A DNA stretch of 64,000 nucleotides from Pelagibius litoralis (lineage in GTDB: Bacteria; Pseudomonadota; Alphaproteobacteria; Kiloniellales; Kiloniellaceae). Shown here in pieces: positions 25,855-34,097 of the stretch (the stretch's first letter is position 1; the number at the start of each line of letters is the position of its first letter). A program made the position numbers and the translations under genes. The notes under the pieces were generated by a model. The model saw only the letters and a list, made by a program, of their open reading frames with translations. It made no database searches and was not told where the DNA came from. Where the stretch lies: contig NZ_JAAQPH010000020.1 in NCBI RefSeq assembly GCF_011683915.1, positions 1-64,000 of the forward strand, in the 5' to 3' direction.

Positions 25855-27054
25855 ATGAAAGTTAAATGGATCGCCTTGGGCGCCGCGGCCATGATCGCGC
25901 TGCCATTGGCCAGCGCCAACGCTGCGGAACTGCGGGTCGGTTTCACCGCCGATGCGCTGACCCTCGATCCGGCCAACCACCGCAATCGAGAAACAGAAAC
26001 CATCATCCGCAACATGTCCGACGGCCTGCTCACCCGCGACTCGGCCATGAATGTCGTGCCCGAACTGGCGGAGTCGTGGTCCGCCGTCAACCCGACCACC
26101 TACGAGTTCAAGCTGCGCCAGGGCGTGACCTTCCATGACGGCAGCGCGATGACTGCCGAGGACATCAAGTTCACCTTTGACCGCCTGATCCAGGACGGCG
26201 CCATGGGCGGGCAGACCAGCCCGCGCAAGAGCCTTCTGGGACCTTTGAAAGAGATCAACGTCATAGACGATCACACGGTGCATATGATCCTGAAAGAGCC
26301 CTGGCCGATCCTGCCGGCCATGCTGCCATTCCAGGAAATCGTGTCGAAGGCGCACGTCGAGAAGGTCGGCACCGAAGGCATGGCCGGTGCGGTGAACGGT
26401 ACCGGTCCCTTTAAGCTGATCGACTGGCGCCGCGGCGATTCGGTCATCATGGAGCGCTATGACGGCTACTATGGCGGCGCCACCGACATCGCACCTGTAG
26501 GCAAAGCCTGCGTTGACCGCGTGATCTTCAAGGTCATTCCGGAGAACGCCTCGCGTGTCGCCGCGCTCCTCGCCGGCGATGTCCATATTATCAATTCCCT
26601 ACCGACCCACAACGTCAAGCAGGTCGAAAACAATCCGGGCACGCAGGTGATGGCGGTCAATGGCACGCGTTCCACCTTCATCGCTCTCAACAACCAGGTC
26701 GCGCCTTTCGACGACGTGCGCGTACGCCACGCCATGGCCCATGCACTGGACCGCGAGTTGATCGTCGACAAGATCCTCGATGGCAAGGCGACATTAATCG
26801 ACGGTATCCTCAGTCCCGACGCCTTCGGCAAGAACAAGAACCTTCCGGCTTATGCCTACGACCTCGACAGGGCCAAGACCCTGCTGGCTGAGGCTGGTTA
26901 TCCGGACGGGCTCGACGTTACTCTCGACGTGGACGGTGCCAACAAGGAGACGGCCGAGGCCATCGGCTCACTGCTCACCAAGGCGGGGATCCGCACCAAG
27001 GTGACGGTCAGCGAAGCCTCCTCGCCGGCTTCCTGGAGTTCGTCTCCGCAAACC

Positions 27055-27084
27055 AAAAACCCGCCACGGGAGGCCGTGGCGGGT
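27055..27084 (-). terminator. rho-independent terminator behind the tRNA remnant
   Basis: A perfect 11-bp stem (ACCCGCCACGG / CCGTGGCGGGT) with a four-base loop, followed on the minus strand by TTTTT. It lies 28 bases past the 3' CCA of the tRNA piece, as expected for the end of a tRNA transcript. Confidence 0.85.
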
Positions 27085-27111
27085 CTGGAACTGCGGGATC
27101 GCAATTTCCGT

Positions 27112-27170
27112 TGGTTGCGGGGGCAGGATTTGAACCTACGACATCCAAATTATGAGCTTGAAATTCTGTC
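27112..27170 (-). pseudogene. 3' part of a CAU-anticodon tRNA (Met-like), 5' part missing
   Basis: The minus strand ends GTAGGTTCAAATCCTGC, CCCCGCAACCA: a complete T arm, 3' acceptor strand and encoded CCA. Before it a seven-base loop CTCATAA (anticodon CAT) has a weak stem TCAAG/TTTGG. No D arm or 5' acceptor strand follows. The acceptor end looks like an alphaproteobacterial initiator tRNA, while the anticodon stem lacks its GC pairs. This is the shape left when an element integrates into a tRNA 3' end, or when such an element is partly lost. Confidence 0.7.
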
Positions 27171-27384
27171 AACCTGACGAAAGTTGGGCGCCGCTGTCGT
27201 CAGCACCCACAATGCTCTTAGCTGTAGGATTCTGGTCCCCCACAAAGTGTTCCTAAGAAGCCCTTTTTTTATAGTGCGAACAATCAATCACTTAGGGCTC
27301 GCAAACTCTCTTTCGATCCATTGTCTATTTCTTGTGGTTTTGAGCCTTTATGTGAGACGCCACAGCCGGTGTGACGCCCTATGT

Positions 27385-27414
27385 TTGACAAAAGCCCACC
27401 TCATATGATATGTT
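27385..27414 (+). promoter_or_regulatory. likely promoter of the Xre/RES toxin-antitoxin operon
   Basis: TTGACA at 27385-27390 and TATGTT at 27409-27414 with an 18-base spacer. The spacer and -10 region hold TCATATGATATG, a small palindrome that could bind the Xre-type antitoxin. The gene start is 28 bases further on, with AAGAGG as ribosome site. Confidence 0.6.
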
Positions 27415-27441
27415 AATCACAATCATAAGAGGATTTGTATT

Positions 27442-27855
27442 ATGGTCATTGATGTCACCGAGGCTGGGCGTCAAGCTTTGATGCCGCTCAATGAGCAAGA
27501 CAGGATCGATGCCGTGGTGAAAGCGGTCGTCCGCACCGCGGAGGCCTGGCAGCTGTCCAATCAGGAGGCTGCCGCATTGTTCGATGTTCCCATGGCGACT
27601 TGGGGCCGGATGAAGGCCGGCACATTCAGGGGCAAGCTGGACCAGGACAAGGTCACACGCGCGAGCTTGCTGCTCGGCCTCTATAAAGGCCTGAGGCTGC
27701 TTTTCAATGGACCGCTGACCTATGGCTGGCCAAAGACGGCAAACAGCGGAGCGGGCTTTGGCGGGCGCAGCCCTGTCGATGTGATGACCGCCGGCGGCAT
27801 TCCGGCCATGATGGCTGTTCGTCAGCACATAGATGCGCTTCGAGGCGGGGTGTGA
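27442..27855 (+). CDS. Xre/MbcA/ParS-type antitoxin
   Basis: 137 residues. N-terminal helix-turn-helix-like region (LSNQEAAALFDVPMATWGRMK) and the C-terminal toxin-binding domain with the strongly conserved ending SPVDVMTAGGIPAMMAVRQHIDALRGG. It neutralises the RES toxin encoded just downstream and represses the operon. Stop and toxin start overlap by four bases (GTGA), so the pair is translationally coupled. Complete. Confidence 0.92.
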   Translation: MVIDVTEAGRQALMPLNEQDRIDAVVKAVVRTAEAWQLSNQEAAALFDVPMATWGRMKAGTFRGKLDQDKVTRASLLLGLYKGLRLLFNGPLTYGWPKTANSGAGFGGRSPVDVMTAGGIPAMMAVRQHIDALRGGV

Positions 27856-28559
27856 TCTCCGCCAGTGGCTTGCCAATCGTTCAGTTCGCCGAACCTGACA
27901 CGATCCGATTGATTTCCACGGCCTATATCAGTGAACCGGCTTTGAAACCCCTGGCCGATGATGACGGCGACTTGGCTTACCTGGAAGAGCTCGAGGGCTT
28001 GACGTCACCCAGAAGGCGACTCACTACCCCGGTCCCGGGTGGCGTTCATCCTGATGAGCTCCTGAGCGAACGACACGGCTTTGGCTGGAGCTACGTCAAC
28101 GCGGCCTTCTGCTATACCCGTGCCAGCGGAAACAGGTTCAACCGGCCGGAGCGGGGCGCTTGGTATGCGACCTGGGGCCCGAATGCCGTCGAGACCGCAC
28201 AGTCGGAGGTCGCCTGGCATCTGACGAGGGAGCTGGATGCTACAGGCATCTATGAGAACATCACGGCCTACTGCGAGCTGATTGCCGGCTTCACGGTGCG
28301 GTTTCATGACCTGGCCAGTTACGAGGGAAAGGCGGTTCTCGACCCCGATCCCGATAAGGGCTATCCCGCCGGGCAGGCACTCGCAGCAGAGCTGTTTCAG
28401 AGCGGCAGCCAGGGTGTGATCTATCCCTCTGCACGGAAAGAAGGGGGCAGCTGCCTAGCGGCCTTTCGCCCACACATCGTCCAGAATATTCGTCAGGGCG
28501 ATACCTGGTCCTTCGTCTGGAGCGGCGGGCAAGAGCCGGCTATCACTAGGAAGGCGTAG
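27852..28559 (+). CDS. RES-domain toxin (NAD-degrading or ADP-ribosylating)
   Basis: 235 residues from a GTG overlapping the antitoxin stop. RES-family motifs are in place: CYTRASGNRFNRPERGAWYA with the Arg and Tyr residues of the NAD pocket, AQSEVAWHL, and the late GSQGVIYPSARKEGGSCLAAFRP with the family-naming Ser region. RES toxins phosphorolyse NAD+ or modify proteins with it, causing growth arrest. Here the protein is full length, with about 30 more N-terminal residues than the shortest members. Activity is inferred from the family. Confidence 0.92.
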   Translation: MISASGLPIVQFAEPDTIRLISTAYISEPALKPLADDDGDLAYLEELEGLTSPRRRLTTPVPGGVHPDELLSERHGFGWSYVNAAFCYTRASGNRFNRPERGAWYATWGPNAVETAQSEVAWHLTRELDATGIYENITAYCELIAGFTVRFHDLASYEGKAVLDPDPDKGYPAGQALAAELFQSGSQGVIYPSARKEGGSCLAAFRPHIVQNIRQGDTWSFVWSGGQEPAITRKA

Positions 28560-28686
28560 AGCTCTTCCGGCATCATTCGCATTCGCGGAGACCGGATCAC
28601 CCTGGCGGGTGATTCGAAAAGTGATCCTGGCTGCCACTTGAAACTCGTCCAAGCTAAACGTGAGTTTTTGAGGATCAAGTCACTCC

Positions 28687-28959
28687 ATGACGGTCGTCCT
28701 AAAAAAGATCATCATGGAGAAGCTGAAGCTGACGGGCGATGACCTCTCTGCGGCGACCGTCCGATTTGATTCCGGACAGTCCGTTATACTGATGGCTGCA
28801 GAGGGTGCACTGGGTCACATTCAGGTCATTCGCCGCAGTAAGAACCGCTTCGAAGTGGTGATGGACGATGACAGCGAGGTCGAAGTCGATGCAGTCATCC
28901 GTTACACCTCGATCACCAGTCCGGGATCGAATGCGGGATTGAGTTCTCTCGGAAAGTAG
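28687..28959 (+). CDS. small hypothetical protein
   Basis: 90 residues; ATG 28687 or ATG 28714. The sequence VRFDSGQSVILMAAEGALGH and FEVVMDDDSEVEVDAVIRY looks like a small mixed alpha/beta domain with an acidic patch. The end overlaps the 3' end of the converging phosphoesterase gene by 58 bases. I recognise no family, and the ribosome site is weak. Confidence 0.4.
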   Translation: MTVVLKKIIMEKLKLTGDDLSAATVRFDSGQSVILMAAEGALGHIQVIRRSKNRFEVVMDDDSEVEVDAVIRYTSITSPGSNAGLSSLGK

Positions 28960-29669
28960 CCGCGCGGATTGCAGACAACCCGCGTCCTGCCGATGCGGTA
29001 ATCGCAGCTGTCATGGGTATGCCCGTGGATCCAGAGTGCCGGCTGCCGCTCTTCGATCAGCGCCATCAGATCCGAACAGAAGTAGGGATTCAACGGATCG
29101 CCCTTGAACCTCTCCGAGATCGACTGGCGCGACGGCAGAAAATGCGTGATGACGACTGTCTCTCCACCAAACGGTTTGGCCAGTTCGGCTTCCAGAAACG
29201 CCCGCGACTGTTCATGCAGAAAGAGGGCATCGCTAGGCTGGAACCTGCGTCGTTCTTCTTCGGGGCCGACGATCGTGATCATACGGAAGTCATTGATCAT
29301 CCGTCCTGCCATGTCCATGGCATCGTACTGGCGATCGCTGTCGCCATTGAGCCTGAAGTCGGCCCAGAGGATCGCGCCGACAAAGCGAACACCGCCGACC
29401 ACGATGCTGTCATTCTCGAGAAAGTGCTGGCCGGTTTCGACTGCCGCAGCACGGCAGGCTGCGATCACGGCATGATATTCCGCCCCGTAAAACTCATGGT
29501 TACCCGCGATGCAGACTGTGCGCTCCGGTGGGAAGAGCTGGCGCGCCCAAAGCAGCCCAGCGGCAGACTTCGATATATCGCCCGCGAGCACGAAGACATC
29601 GGCTTTCACATCAACCGCTGTAAAGTCGCCGAATTCGAGATGGAGGTCGCTGAGAACCGCAATGCGCAT
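28902..29669 (-). CDS. calcineurin-like metallophosphoesterase
   Basis: 255 residues from ATG 29669; the frame extends four codons further. The five metallophosphoesterase motifs appear in order: AVLSDLHLEF (D, H), VFVLAGDIS (GD), CIAGNHEFYG (GNHE), VVITHFLPS (H) and LWIHGHTHDS (GHTH). These bind two divalent metals and cut phosphodiesters or phosphomonoesters. No signal peptide. The substrate is unknown; similar single-domain proteins are common in accessory regions. Confidence 0.92.
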   Translation of the reverse strand: MRIAVLSDLHLEFGDFTAVDVKADVFVLAGDISKSAAGLLWARQLFPPERTVCIAGNHEFYGAEYHAVIAACRAAAVETGQHFLENDSIVVGGVRFVGAILWADFRLNGDSDRQYDAMDMAGRMINDFRMITIVGPEEERRRFQPSDALFLHEQSRAFLEAELAKPFGGETVVITHFLPSRQSISERFKGDPLNPYFCSDLMALIEERQPALWIHGHTHDSCDYRIGRTRVVCNPRGYFPRELNPAFDPGLVIEV

Positions 29670-29903
29670 GACGTTACCCACAGTCTTGGCGGCAAGCCGC
29701 CGATCACGAGGACAGGAACGATCCCGTCATGAAGCAGCCCGATGGCAGAACTGCCGTCAGGAAACGCCTTGGCAGAAAACGCTTTGGATAGCGGTTAACC
29801 GGAAGAGTATCCAGGCCCGAAACACTAAACGGAACGCCAACCCGGAAGGGGGTTGAAGTTTCCGGCGGCGGCTATCCGGCTTCTCGGGAAAGCATACCAC
29901 GGA

Positions 29904-30341
29904 TCATTCCGTGCGCGGCGTGACGCTATGCTTCTTGGCCCGATAGAAAGCTACGAGCCGGTCGCGTATCTGCCCAAAGAGTTTCGGCGGCAGAAAGCCA
30001 TAGGCAACCGCTCCATCGCGCCTGCCCTGAATCGGCCTGAGATCCGGGCCCGGCCAGACGAAGCGGTTGGTCTCGCTGATCACCACCCAGGAACGGTCGT
30101 CGTCCAACCCAAGCCGCCTTTTCGTGGCCAGAGGGATCTCCACGGCGACACCGGGCGCTGTCGGTGGGGTATGGGTGACCGGGGCAACGGTCACAACGGT
30201 TTCCCCCTCGGACGCTTCCACAGCCAGAACGATCGCGCAGGGACGATCCTTTGTGCCTTCCTCCTGACCCGCCTGCGCCTCTTCGTACCACAGGTAAGCG
30301 TAGCGAATGACTAGGCCCGGCTCCGGTTTGGGGAACCTCAC
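29904..30341 (-). CDS. PemK/MazF-like toxin of a Phd-linked pair
   Basis: 145 residues. The segment GTKDRPCAIVLAVEASEGET, VVTVAPVTHTPP has the shape of the PemK/MazF fold, where RPxxIV and a conserved TH/T strand occur. It continues LDDDRSWVVISETNRFVWPG and ends with a basic helix. It lies seven bases below the stop of a Phd/YefM-type antitoxin and shares its operon, which supports a toxin role, presumably as an endoribonuclease. Similarity is weak, so the activity is inferred from context. Confidence 0.65.
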   Translation of the reverse strand: MRFPKPEPGLVIRYAYLWYEEAQAGQEEGTKDRPCAIVLAVEASEGETVVTVAPVTHTPPTAPGVAVEIPLATKRRLGLDDDRSWVVISETNRFVWPGPDLRPIQGRRDGAVAYGFLPPKLFGQIRDRLVAFYRAKKHSVTPRTE

Positions 30342-30348
30342 CGCCCGA

Positions 30349-30600
30349 TCAATCCAGCTCCAGGTTCAGATCTTCGTGGCCTGACGGAACCTCTGCCCGG
30401 CCGATCGCTTCGATATCGGCGTCGCTCATCTCCTCAGTGCGCTGCACGATCCGCGCGCGCCGCCGCAGCCGCCGATATTCCTCAGCCGATAACAGCACCG
30501 TGTGGGCGCGCTTTCGTTTCATGACGATCACCGGCTCGATCTGGGCCTGATCCTGATACAGACCGACGCTGCGGATAAACTGCGACGATGTGACTTTCAA
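30349..30600 (-). CDS. Phd/YefM-type antitoxin
   Basis: 83 residues from TTG 30600, with GAGG nine bases upstream. Phd/YefM pattern: an N-terminal DNA-binding part (KVTSSQFIRSVGLYQDQAQI), EPVIVMKRKRAHTVLLSAEEYRRLRRR and a flexible acidic C-terminus (EDLNLELD) that would wrap the toxin. The start is preceded by a long palindromic operator at 30621-30655, a usual site of autoregulation. First gene of the pair with the PemK-like toxin. Confidence 0.82.
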   Translation of the reverse strand: MKVTSSQFIRSVGLYQDQAQIEPVIVMKRKRAHTVLLSAEEYRRLRRRARIVQRTEEMSDADIEAIGRAEVPSGHEDLNLELD

Positions 30601-30620
30601 GGTTTGCTGCCTCTATTGAA

Positions 30621-30655
30621 ATTCTAATAATACGAATTAGTCGTGTTATTAGAAT
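30621..30655. promoter_or_regulatory. palindromic operator of the Phd/PemK-like pair
   Basis: Arms ATTCTAATAATACGA (30621-30635) and TCGTGTTATTAGAAT (30641-30655) pair at 14 of 15 positions around a five-base centre. It is 20 bases upstream of the antitoxin start and strongly AT-rich within GC-rich DNA, fitting an autoregulatory site overlapping the promoter. Confidence 0.8.
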
Positions 30656-30760
30656 TTACTGAACACCGCTGCCGATGTCAAGTGCCCGGGGTTCCAATCG
30701 AGAGCGTGACGCAACGCCCTAATTTTCCCCCTTCCGACCCCAAGGGCGAGAGGTCTACCT

Positions 30761-30774
30761 TTAGAGATCTCTAA
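30761..30774. promoter_or_regulatory. perfect 14-bp palindrome at the integrase start
   Basis: TTAGAGATCTCTAA, whose last base is the A of the integrase ATG. Possible operator, or a recombination or processing site of the integrase gene; only the symmetry is seen. Confidence 0.45.
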
Positions 30775-31820
30775 TGAGAGAATACCGATCTCCGGAGGGT
30801 ATTCCCGTGCCCGCAATTCCTGGCTTGGCGGCGCTTGGTAAAAACGTCTCGGTGTTTCCCATCCGTGGTCTGTCACCTGCCGGATCCGACGAGGCGGTGC
30901 GCGCCTACCTCGAGCGGATCGCTCCGGCCTATGCCGTGCGCACGCGGCGCGGACTCGCCTCCGACTGGCGCCTCTTCAGCAACTGGTGCCGCCAAGAGAG
31001 AAAGATGACCTTGCCGGCAGCGCCCGATACTGTCTGCGCTTACATCGACTCGCTCGCTCCCACCCATTGTCCCGGCACCATTCGCCGGCATCTGGCGAGC
31101 CTTTCCCACCTGCACCGCGCCTTCGGGCTCGCCAATCCGGTCGACAGTCCCGAGGTGCGCCTCGCCTGGCGCGCCCTCACCCGGCGCCGGGAGATCCGAC
31201 CGGCAAGACGGCGGGCGCCGCTGCGCCGCGGCGAGATCGAACGACTGCTCACAGGCCTCGGTGACAGCCTCATCGACCGGCGCGACCGTGCCTTGCTCTT
31301 GGTGGCACGCGATAGCCTGGCCCGCCGCAGCGAACTCACCCGCCTCACCGTGGCGGACGTCATCTGGCAAGCGCCCAAGGGCGGCGCGCAGGTTCTTATC
31401 CGCCGCGCAAAGAACGACCCATCAGGCGAGGGCCGCCTGGCCTGGCTCGCTCCCGCGACGCGGGTCGCCCTCAGCGATTACCTCGTCGCCGGACGGATCA
31501 GTGAGGGGACGCTCTTCCGGCGGGTGATCGCGGGGTATCGGCTCGGCAATGACCTCCGACCCCAGACGATCGCCCGCCGCTTCAAGGCGCTGGCCAGGCG
31601 GGCGGGGATTGACGCAGGACAGATCTCAGCTCACTCGACCCGCCTCGGCATGACGCTCGACCTGGTGGGCGACGGCCAATCCCTCGTCGCCGTGCAGCTC
31701 GCCGGCGGTTGGCGGAGCCCCGCCATGCCGGCGCTCTACGCCCGCCAGTTGCTGCCCGAACTGGGGGCCGTCGCGCGTTACTATGCCAGTGGCCAAGAGC
31801 GCAGCCTCGCAGCGCCCTGA
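30774..31820 (+). CDS. tyrosine recombinase/integrase
   Basis: 348 residues from ATG 30774. N-terminal SAM-like core-binding domain (about 35-130: YLERIAPAYAVRTRRGLASD...) and a C-terminal catalytic domain. Catalytic set: Arg in DSLARRSELTRLT, Lys in RRAKNDPSGEG, HSTRLGMT (His and second Arg), Trp in GGWRSPAMP and the nucleophile Tyr in ALYARQL. All are present, so it may be active. It resembles integrases of plasmid and island type with the HSTR variant. The last 195 bases are overlapped on the other strand by the transposase gene, suggesting an element joined here. Confidence 0.88.
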   Translation: MREYRSPEGIPVPAIPGLAALGKNVSVFPIRGLSPAGSDEAVRAYLERIAPAYAVRTRRGLASDWRLFSNWCRQERKMTLPAAPDTVCAYIDSLAPTHCPGTIRRHLASLSHLHRAFGLANPVDSPEVRLAWRALTRRREIRPARRRAPLRRGEIERLLTGLGDSLIDRRDRALLLVARDSLARRSELTRLTVADVIWQAPKGGAQVLIRRAKNDPSGEGRLAWLAPATRVALSDYLVAGRISEGTLFRRVIAGYRLGNDLRPQTIARRFKALARRAGIDAGQISAHSTRLGMTLDLVGDGQSLVAVQLAGGWRSPAMPALYARQLLPELGAVARYYASGQERSLAAP

Positions 31821-33467
31821 GGAGGGCGTCTCTGGATCAGCGCAGGTTGTCTGGCTGCGCGGAGAAGCTTCACCAGCCGGCCGCGTCTCGGCATTGACTT
31901 TACACTCTGCGCGCTTGCGTTCGCGAGTTGCCCGTTTCTCACGCTTCAGTTCCTCGCGGGGGCCGACCGTGCCATAGCTGAAAGCGGCAATCATCTGCGC
32001 CCGCAGCTGATCCAGCGAAGCAGCGCGCGCCGGGCGGTGGCGTTTTCTGATCTCCCGGTTCAGCGACTCGGCCAGACCGCTGGTGAGAGAGAAGGCCTCC
32101 CCGAAACGAACGAGCGTCTCGGCCTTCATGTCGAAATAGTTGAGAATATGCTCACGTCCGTTTTTCAGATATTTCACCACTTCCTGAAAACGGCGCCGCA
32201 GTGGTCCTTTGAGATCCTTCAGCCATTGATCGAGTTCGGCTTCAGCCTGCTGGCGGTCCGACAGCACATAGAACTGACGTAGGCGGGTATAGGCTTCGTA
32301 AACCGGCTTAAGCTCGGGAAAGTGTTTGAAAACCCGCTTCAGCAGGCGGCGCTGCGCCTGGCGCTTCTTCCGGCGCTCTTCCTGCGTCTTGCTCCGCACC
32401 TTCTTGCTGGACAGTTTGCCCCTGCCAGCCGCCTGGATGGTTTTGGGATCCCCGTCAAGGTCGTCCCAGGGTGCGTCCTCGAGCACATAGCGAGCCGAGT
32501 TCAACAGCTCGATCAATTTCTTTTCTTCAGGGATCTCCTTGTTGAGCTTACGCAGCGCGGCCAAGCGCGCCTTGCGCATCGGCACGACTGCATGGTTCTT
32601 GACATGCCAGCGATCGCGCACGAGGCGAACCTTCTTAAAAACCGGGTTTTGCTTGGCCGCAACCTCAAGCGCCAGCGTCATCACCGCTGCCACCACCGGC
32701 TCACCGTCCATCGTGATGGCCAGCAGGGCTTCAGGGTTGGGCATGGTCAGCAAAACGCCCGCCACGTCGCGCACCACGTGACTACCGGTGGTAAACGGCC
32801 GCTTGCCGCGCGACATATCGATCATTTCTAGGAAGAAGTGGAGCTTCAGCTCGTGATCGCTGGCCGCCATGGTCAGCAATGCGCGCTTCTCACGCCGATT
32901 GCGCGCACCGGCGACGGGGTCTACCGCAATTACCTGAGGCGCGGCGTTCGACATTGCCAGCTGATCGCGGTTCTCCGCAATCATATGAGCGCAGATCGGC
33001 GCGATCTGGGCGCGGGGGATATCCGTGGCACGCCGGATTTCAGCGACACTCTGCGAGGCGAGTCGTTCCTTCACTTCCTGAACCAGCTCAGCGCAGAGAC
33101 GGGTCTCCTCGTCGAAGCTCGATGGCAGCACCACCTTGCGCCGGCGGTCGGCCAGCTTGATTACGCGGGCCCAGAGAATGAGTTGGCAGGGGCAGTTGGC
33201 CCTGGAGGGCAGGCGCAGCTTGCACCGCTTGAAACCATCGCGCACCCAGGCCTGCCCTTTGGCGGCCTCATCAAGCACTGCATCGCTCGGATCGAAGCAG
33301 GCAAAGAACGCCTTTCCCTTTACTCTTGTGTTTTCGATGATGTCGCAGAAGTCCTTTATGTCATGGGTGACGACCCACTCATAATCGAGCTGATGCGGCC
33401 TCACATGAGGGTTTTTTGCCGGTGGGCTGTAGCGGCTGGCTTTGGGGTGATCGGGCATGACGGCCAT
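31626..33467 (-). CDS. ISL3-like DDE transposase
   Basis: 613 residues from the ATG at 33467 with CGAGGAG nine bases upstream. Layout as in ISL3 transposases: N-terminal zinc/HTH region (PSRANCPCQLI with paired cysteines), first Asp in QVIAVDPVAG, second Asp in LVRDRWHVKN (ISL3 usually DRFH), and Glu in TSGLAESLNREIRKRHRPAR. The middle is a long basic coiled coil (RKKRQAQRRLLKRVFKHFPE). Its last 65 codons run antisense through the integrase, and give meaningless protein, so its true C-terminus probably lay near 31820 and the stop was lost. No clear terminal inverted repeats were found. Confidence 0.6.
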   Translation of the reverse strand: MAVMPDHPKASRYSPPAKNPHVRPHQLDYEWVVTHDIKDFCDIIENTRVKGKAFFACFDPSDAVLDEAAKGQAWVRDGFKRCKLRLPSRANCPCQLILWARVIKLADRRRKVVLPSSFDEETRLCAELVQEVKERLASQSVAEIRRATDIPRAQIAPICAHMIAENRDQLAMSNAAPQVIAVDPVAGARNRREKRALLTMAASDHELKLHFFLEMIDMSRGKRPFTTGSHVVRDVAGVLLTMPNPEALLAITMDGEPVVAAVMTLALEVAAKQNPVFKKVRLVRDRWHVKNHAVVPMRKARLAALRKLNKEIPEEKKLIELLNSARYVLEDAPWDDLDGDPKTIQAAGRGKLSSKKVRSKTQEERRKKRQAQRRLLKRVFKHFPELKPVYEAYTRLRQFYVLSDRQQAEAELDQWLKDLKGPLRRRFQEVVKYLKNGREHILNYFDMKAETLVRFGEAFSLTSGLAESLNREIRKRHRPARAASLDQLRAQMIAAFSYGTVGPREELKREKRATRERKRAECKVNAETRPAGEASPRSQTTCADPETPSSGRCEAALLATGIVTRDGPQFGQQLAGVERRHGGAPPTAGELHGDEGLAVAHQVERHAEAGRVS

Positions 33468-34097
33468 TGGAAAGTACTCCTCGGCTTTGACATGCCAGAG
33501 AAGTGGGTTCGAGGATTGCATCATGGCCCTTGCAAGGCAGGGCGGTGTTAAGAACAACCGACAAAGCCGTGGCGATCTGCGGATCCGAGGAGCCGCGCGA
33601 TACGGCGTTTCAGGCGCTCTCGTGTCGGAATAAGCGGAAGGGAGGATCGCGGGATATCACTTCTGAAGCATTGCTGCTACGGCTACCGGCCACACAGTCG
33701 GTAAATGCCATACAGTCGGTAAAAGAAGGTGCAGCGGGATCACAGACGACGTCAGCGCTTGGCCGATCCCTCGTGAAGGCTCTCTGTAATTTTGGTGGGA
33801 CGGGCCCTGGCCCGCCAACTGTATTAATCGGGCTTAACCAACGTCTGCCGCGCAAAACCGCGGGCGCGGCTCGCGCCGGCCCCGGCCGCGGCTGGCATCT
33901 TTTATTGGCCACCCTCGAAAAAGAAGGCATCCTTTACACGCGTACTTCAGGTTTATTCTTCATGGTTCACGAAATTAGAAATAATAGATCAAATTTTATT
34001 ATATTTTATTTGGAATTTATCGAAATTTTTCTTGACTATTTATTTACCATGATTTTTCATCAGAAGCCTTCTTGCTTGTCCCAGCGGAGGCGCAACG
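33468..34097. other. intergenic with a strongly AT-rich block
   Basis: 630 bases between divergent genes. The last 140 (33955-34070) are very AT-rich against GC-rich flanks and hold a TTGACT-like -35 near 34032. No gene supported. A natural place for promoters of the rightward GIY-YIG gene or a horizontally acquired junction. Confidence 0.5.

Larger units (their letters stand above)
25855..27177 (+). pseudogene. family 5 (peptide/nickel type) solute-binding protein, C-terminus replaced
   Basis: ATG 25855 follows GAGGAGG and starts a signal peptide (LGAAAMIALPLASANA-AEL). The mature protein is a normal SBP family 5 periplasmic binding protein of a peptide/dipeptide ABC importer: ALTLDPANHRNRETETIIRN, ESWSAVNPTTYEFKLRQGVTF, GTGPFKLIDWRRGDSV and VRHAMAHALDRELIVDKIL. 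Similarity stops near residue 390 (SEAS, base about 27025). The rest (SPASWSSSPQTKNPP ... GQDLNLRHPNYE) is a spurious translation of a terminator and tRNA reading on the other strand. It lacks the last hundred or so residues, and no permease genes follow, so it is a remnant even if expressed. Confidence 0.85.

Noticed and set aside
27112-27188. Complete tRNA-Met
   Set aside because: T arm, anticodon loop and CCA are present, but no D arm or 5' acceptor strand; treated as a remnant.
33468-34097. AT-rich block as a replication origin
   Set aside because: No iterons, DnaA boxes or replication gene nearby; probably promoter or junction DNA.
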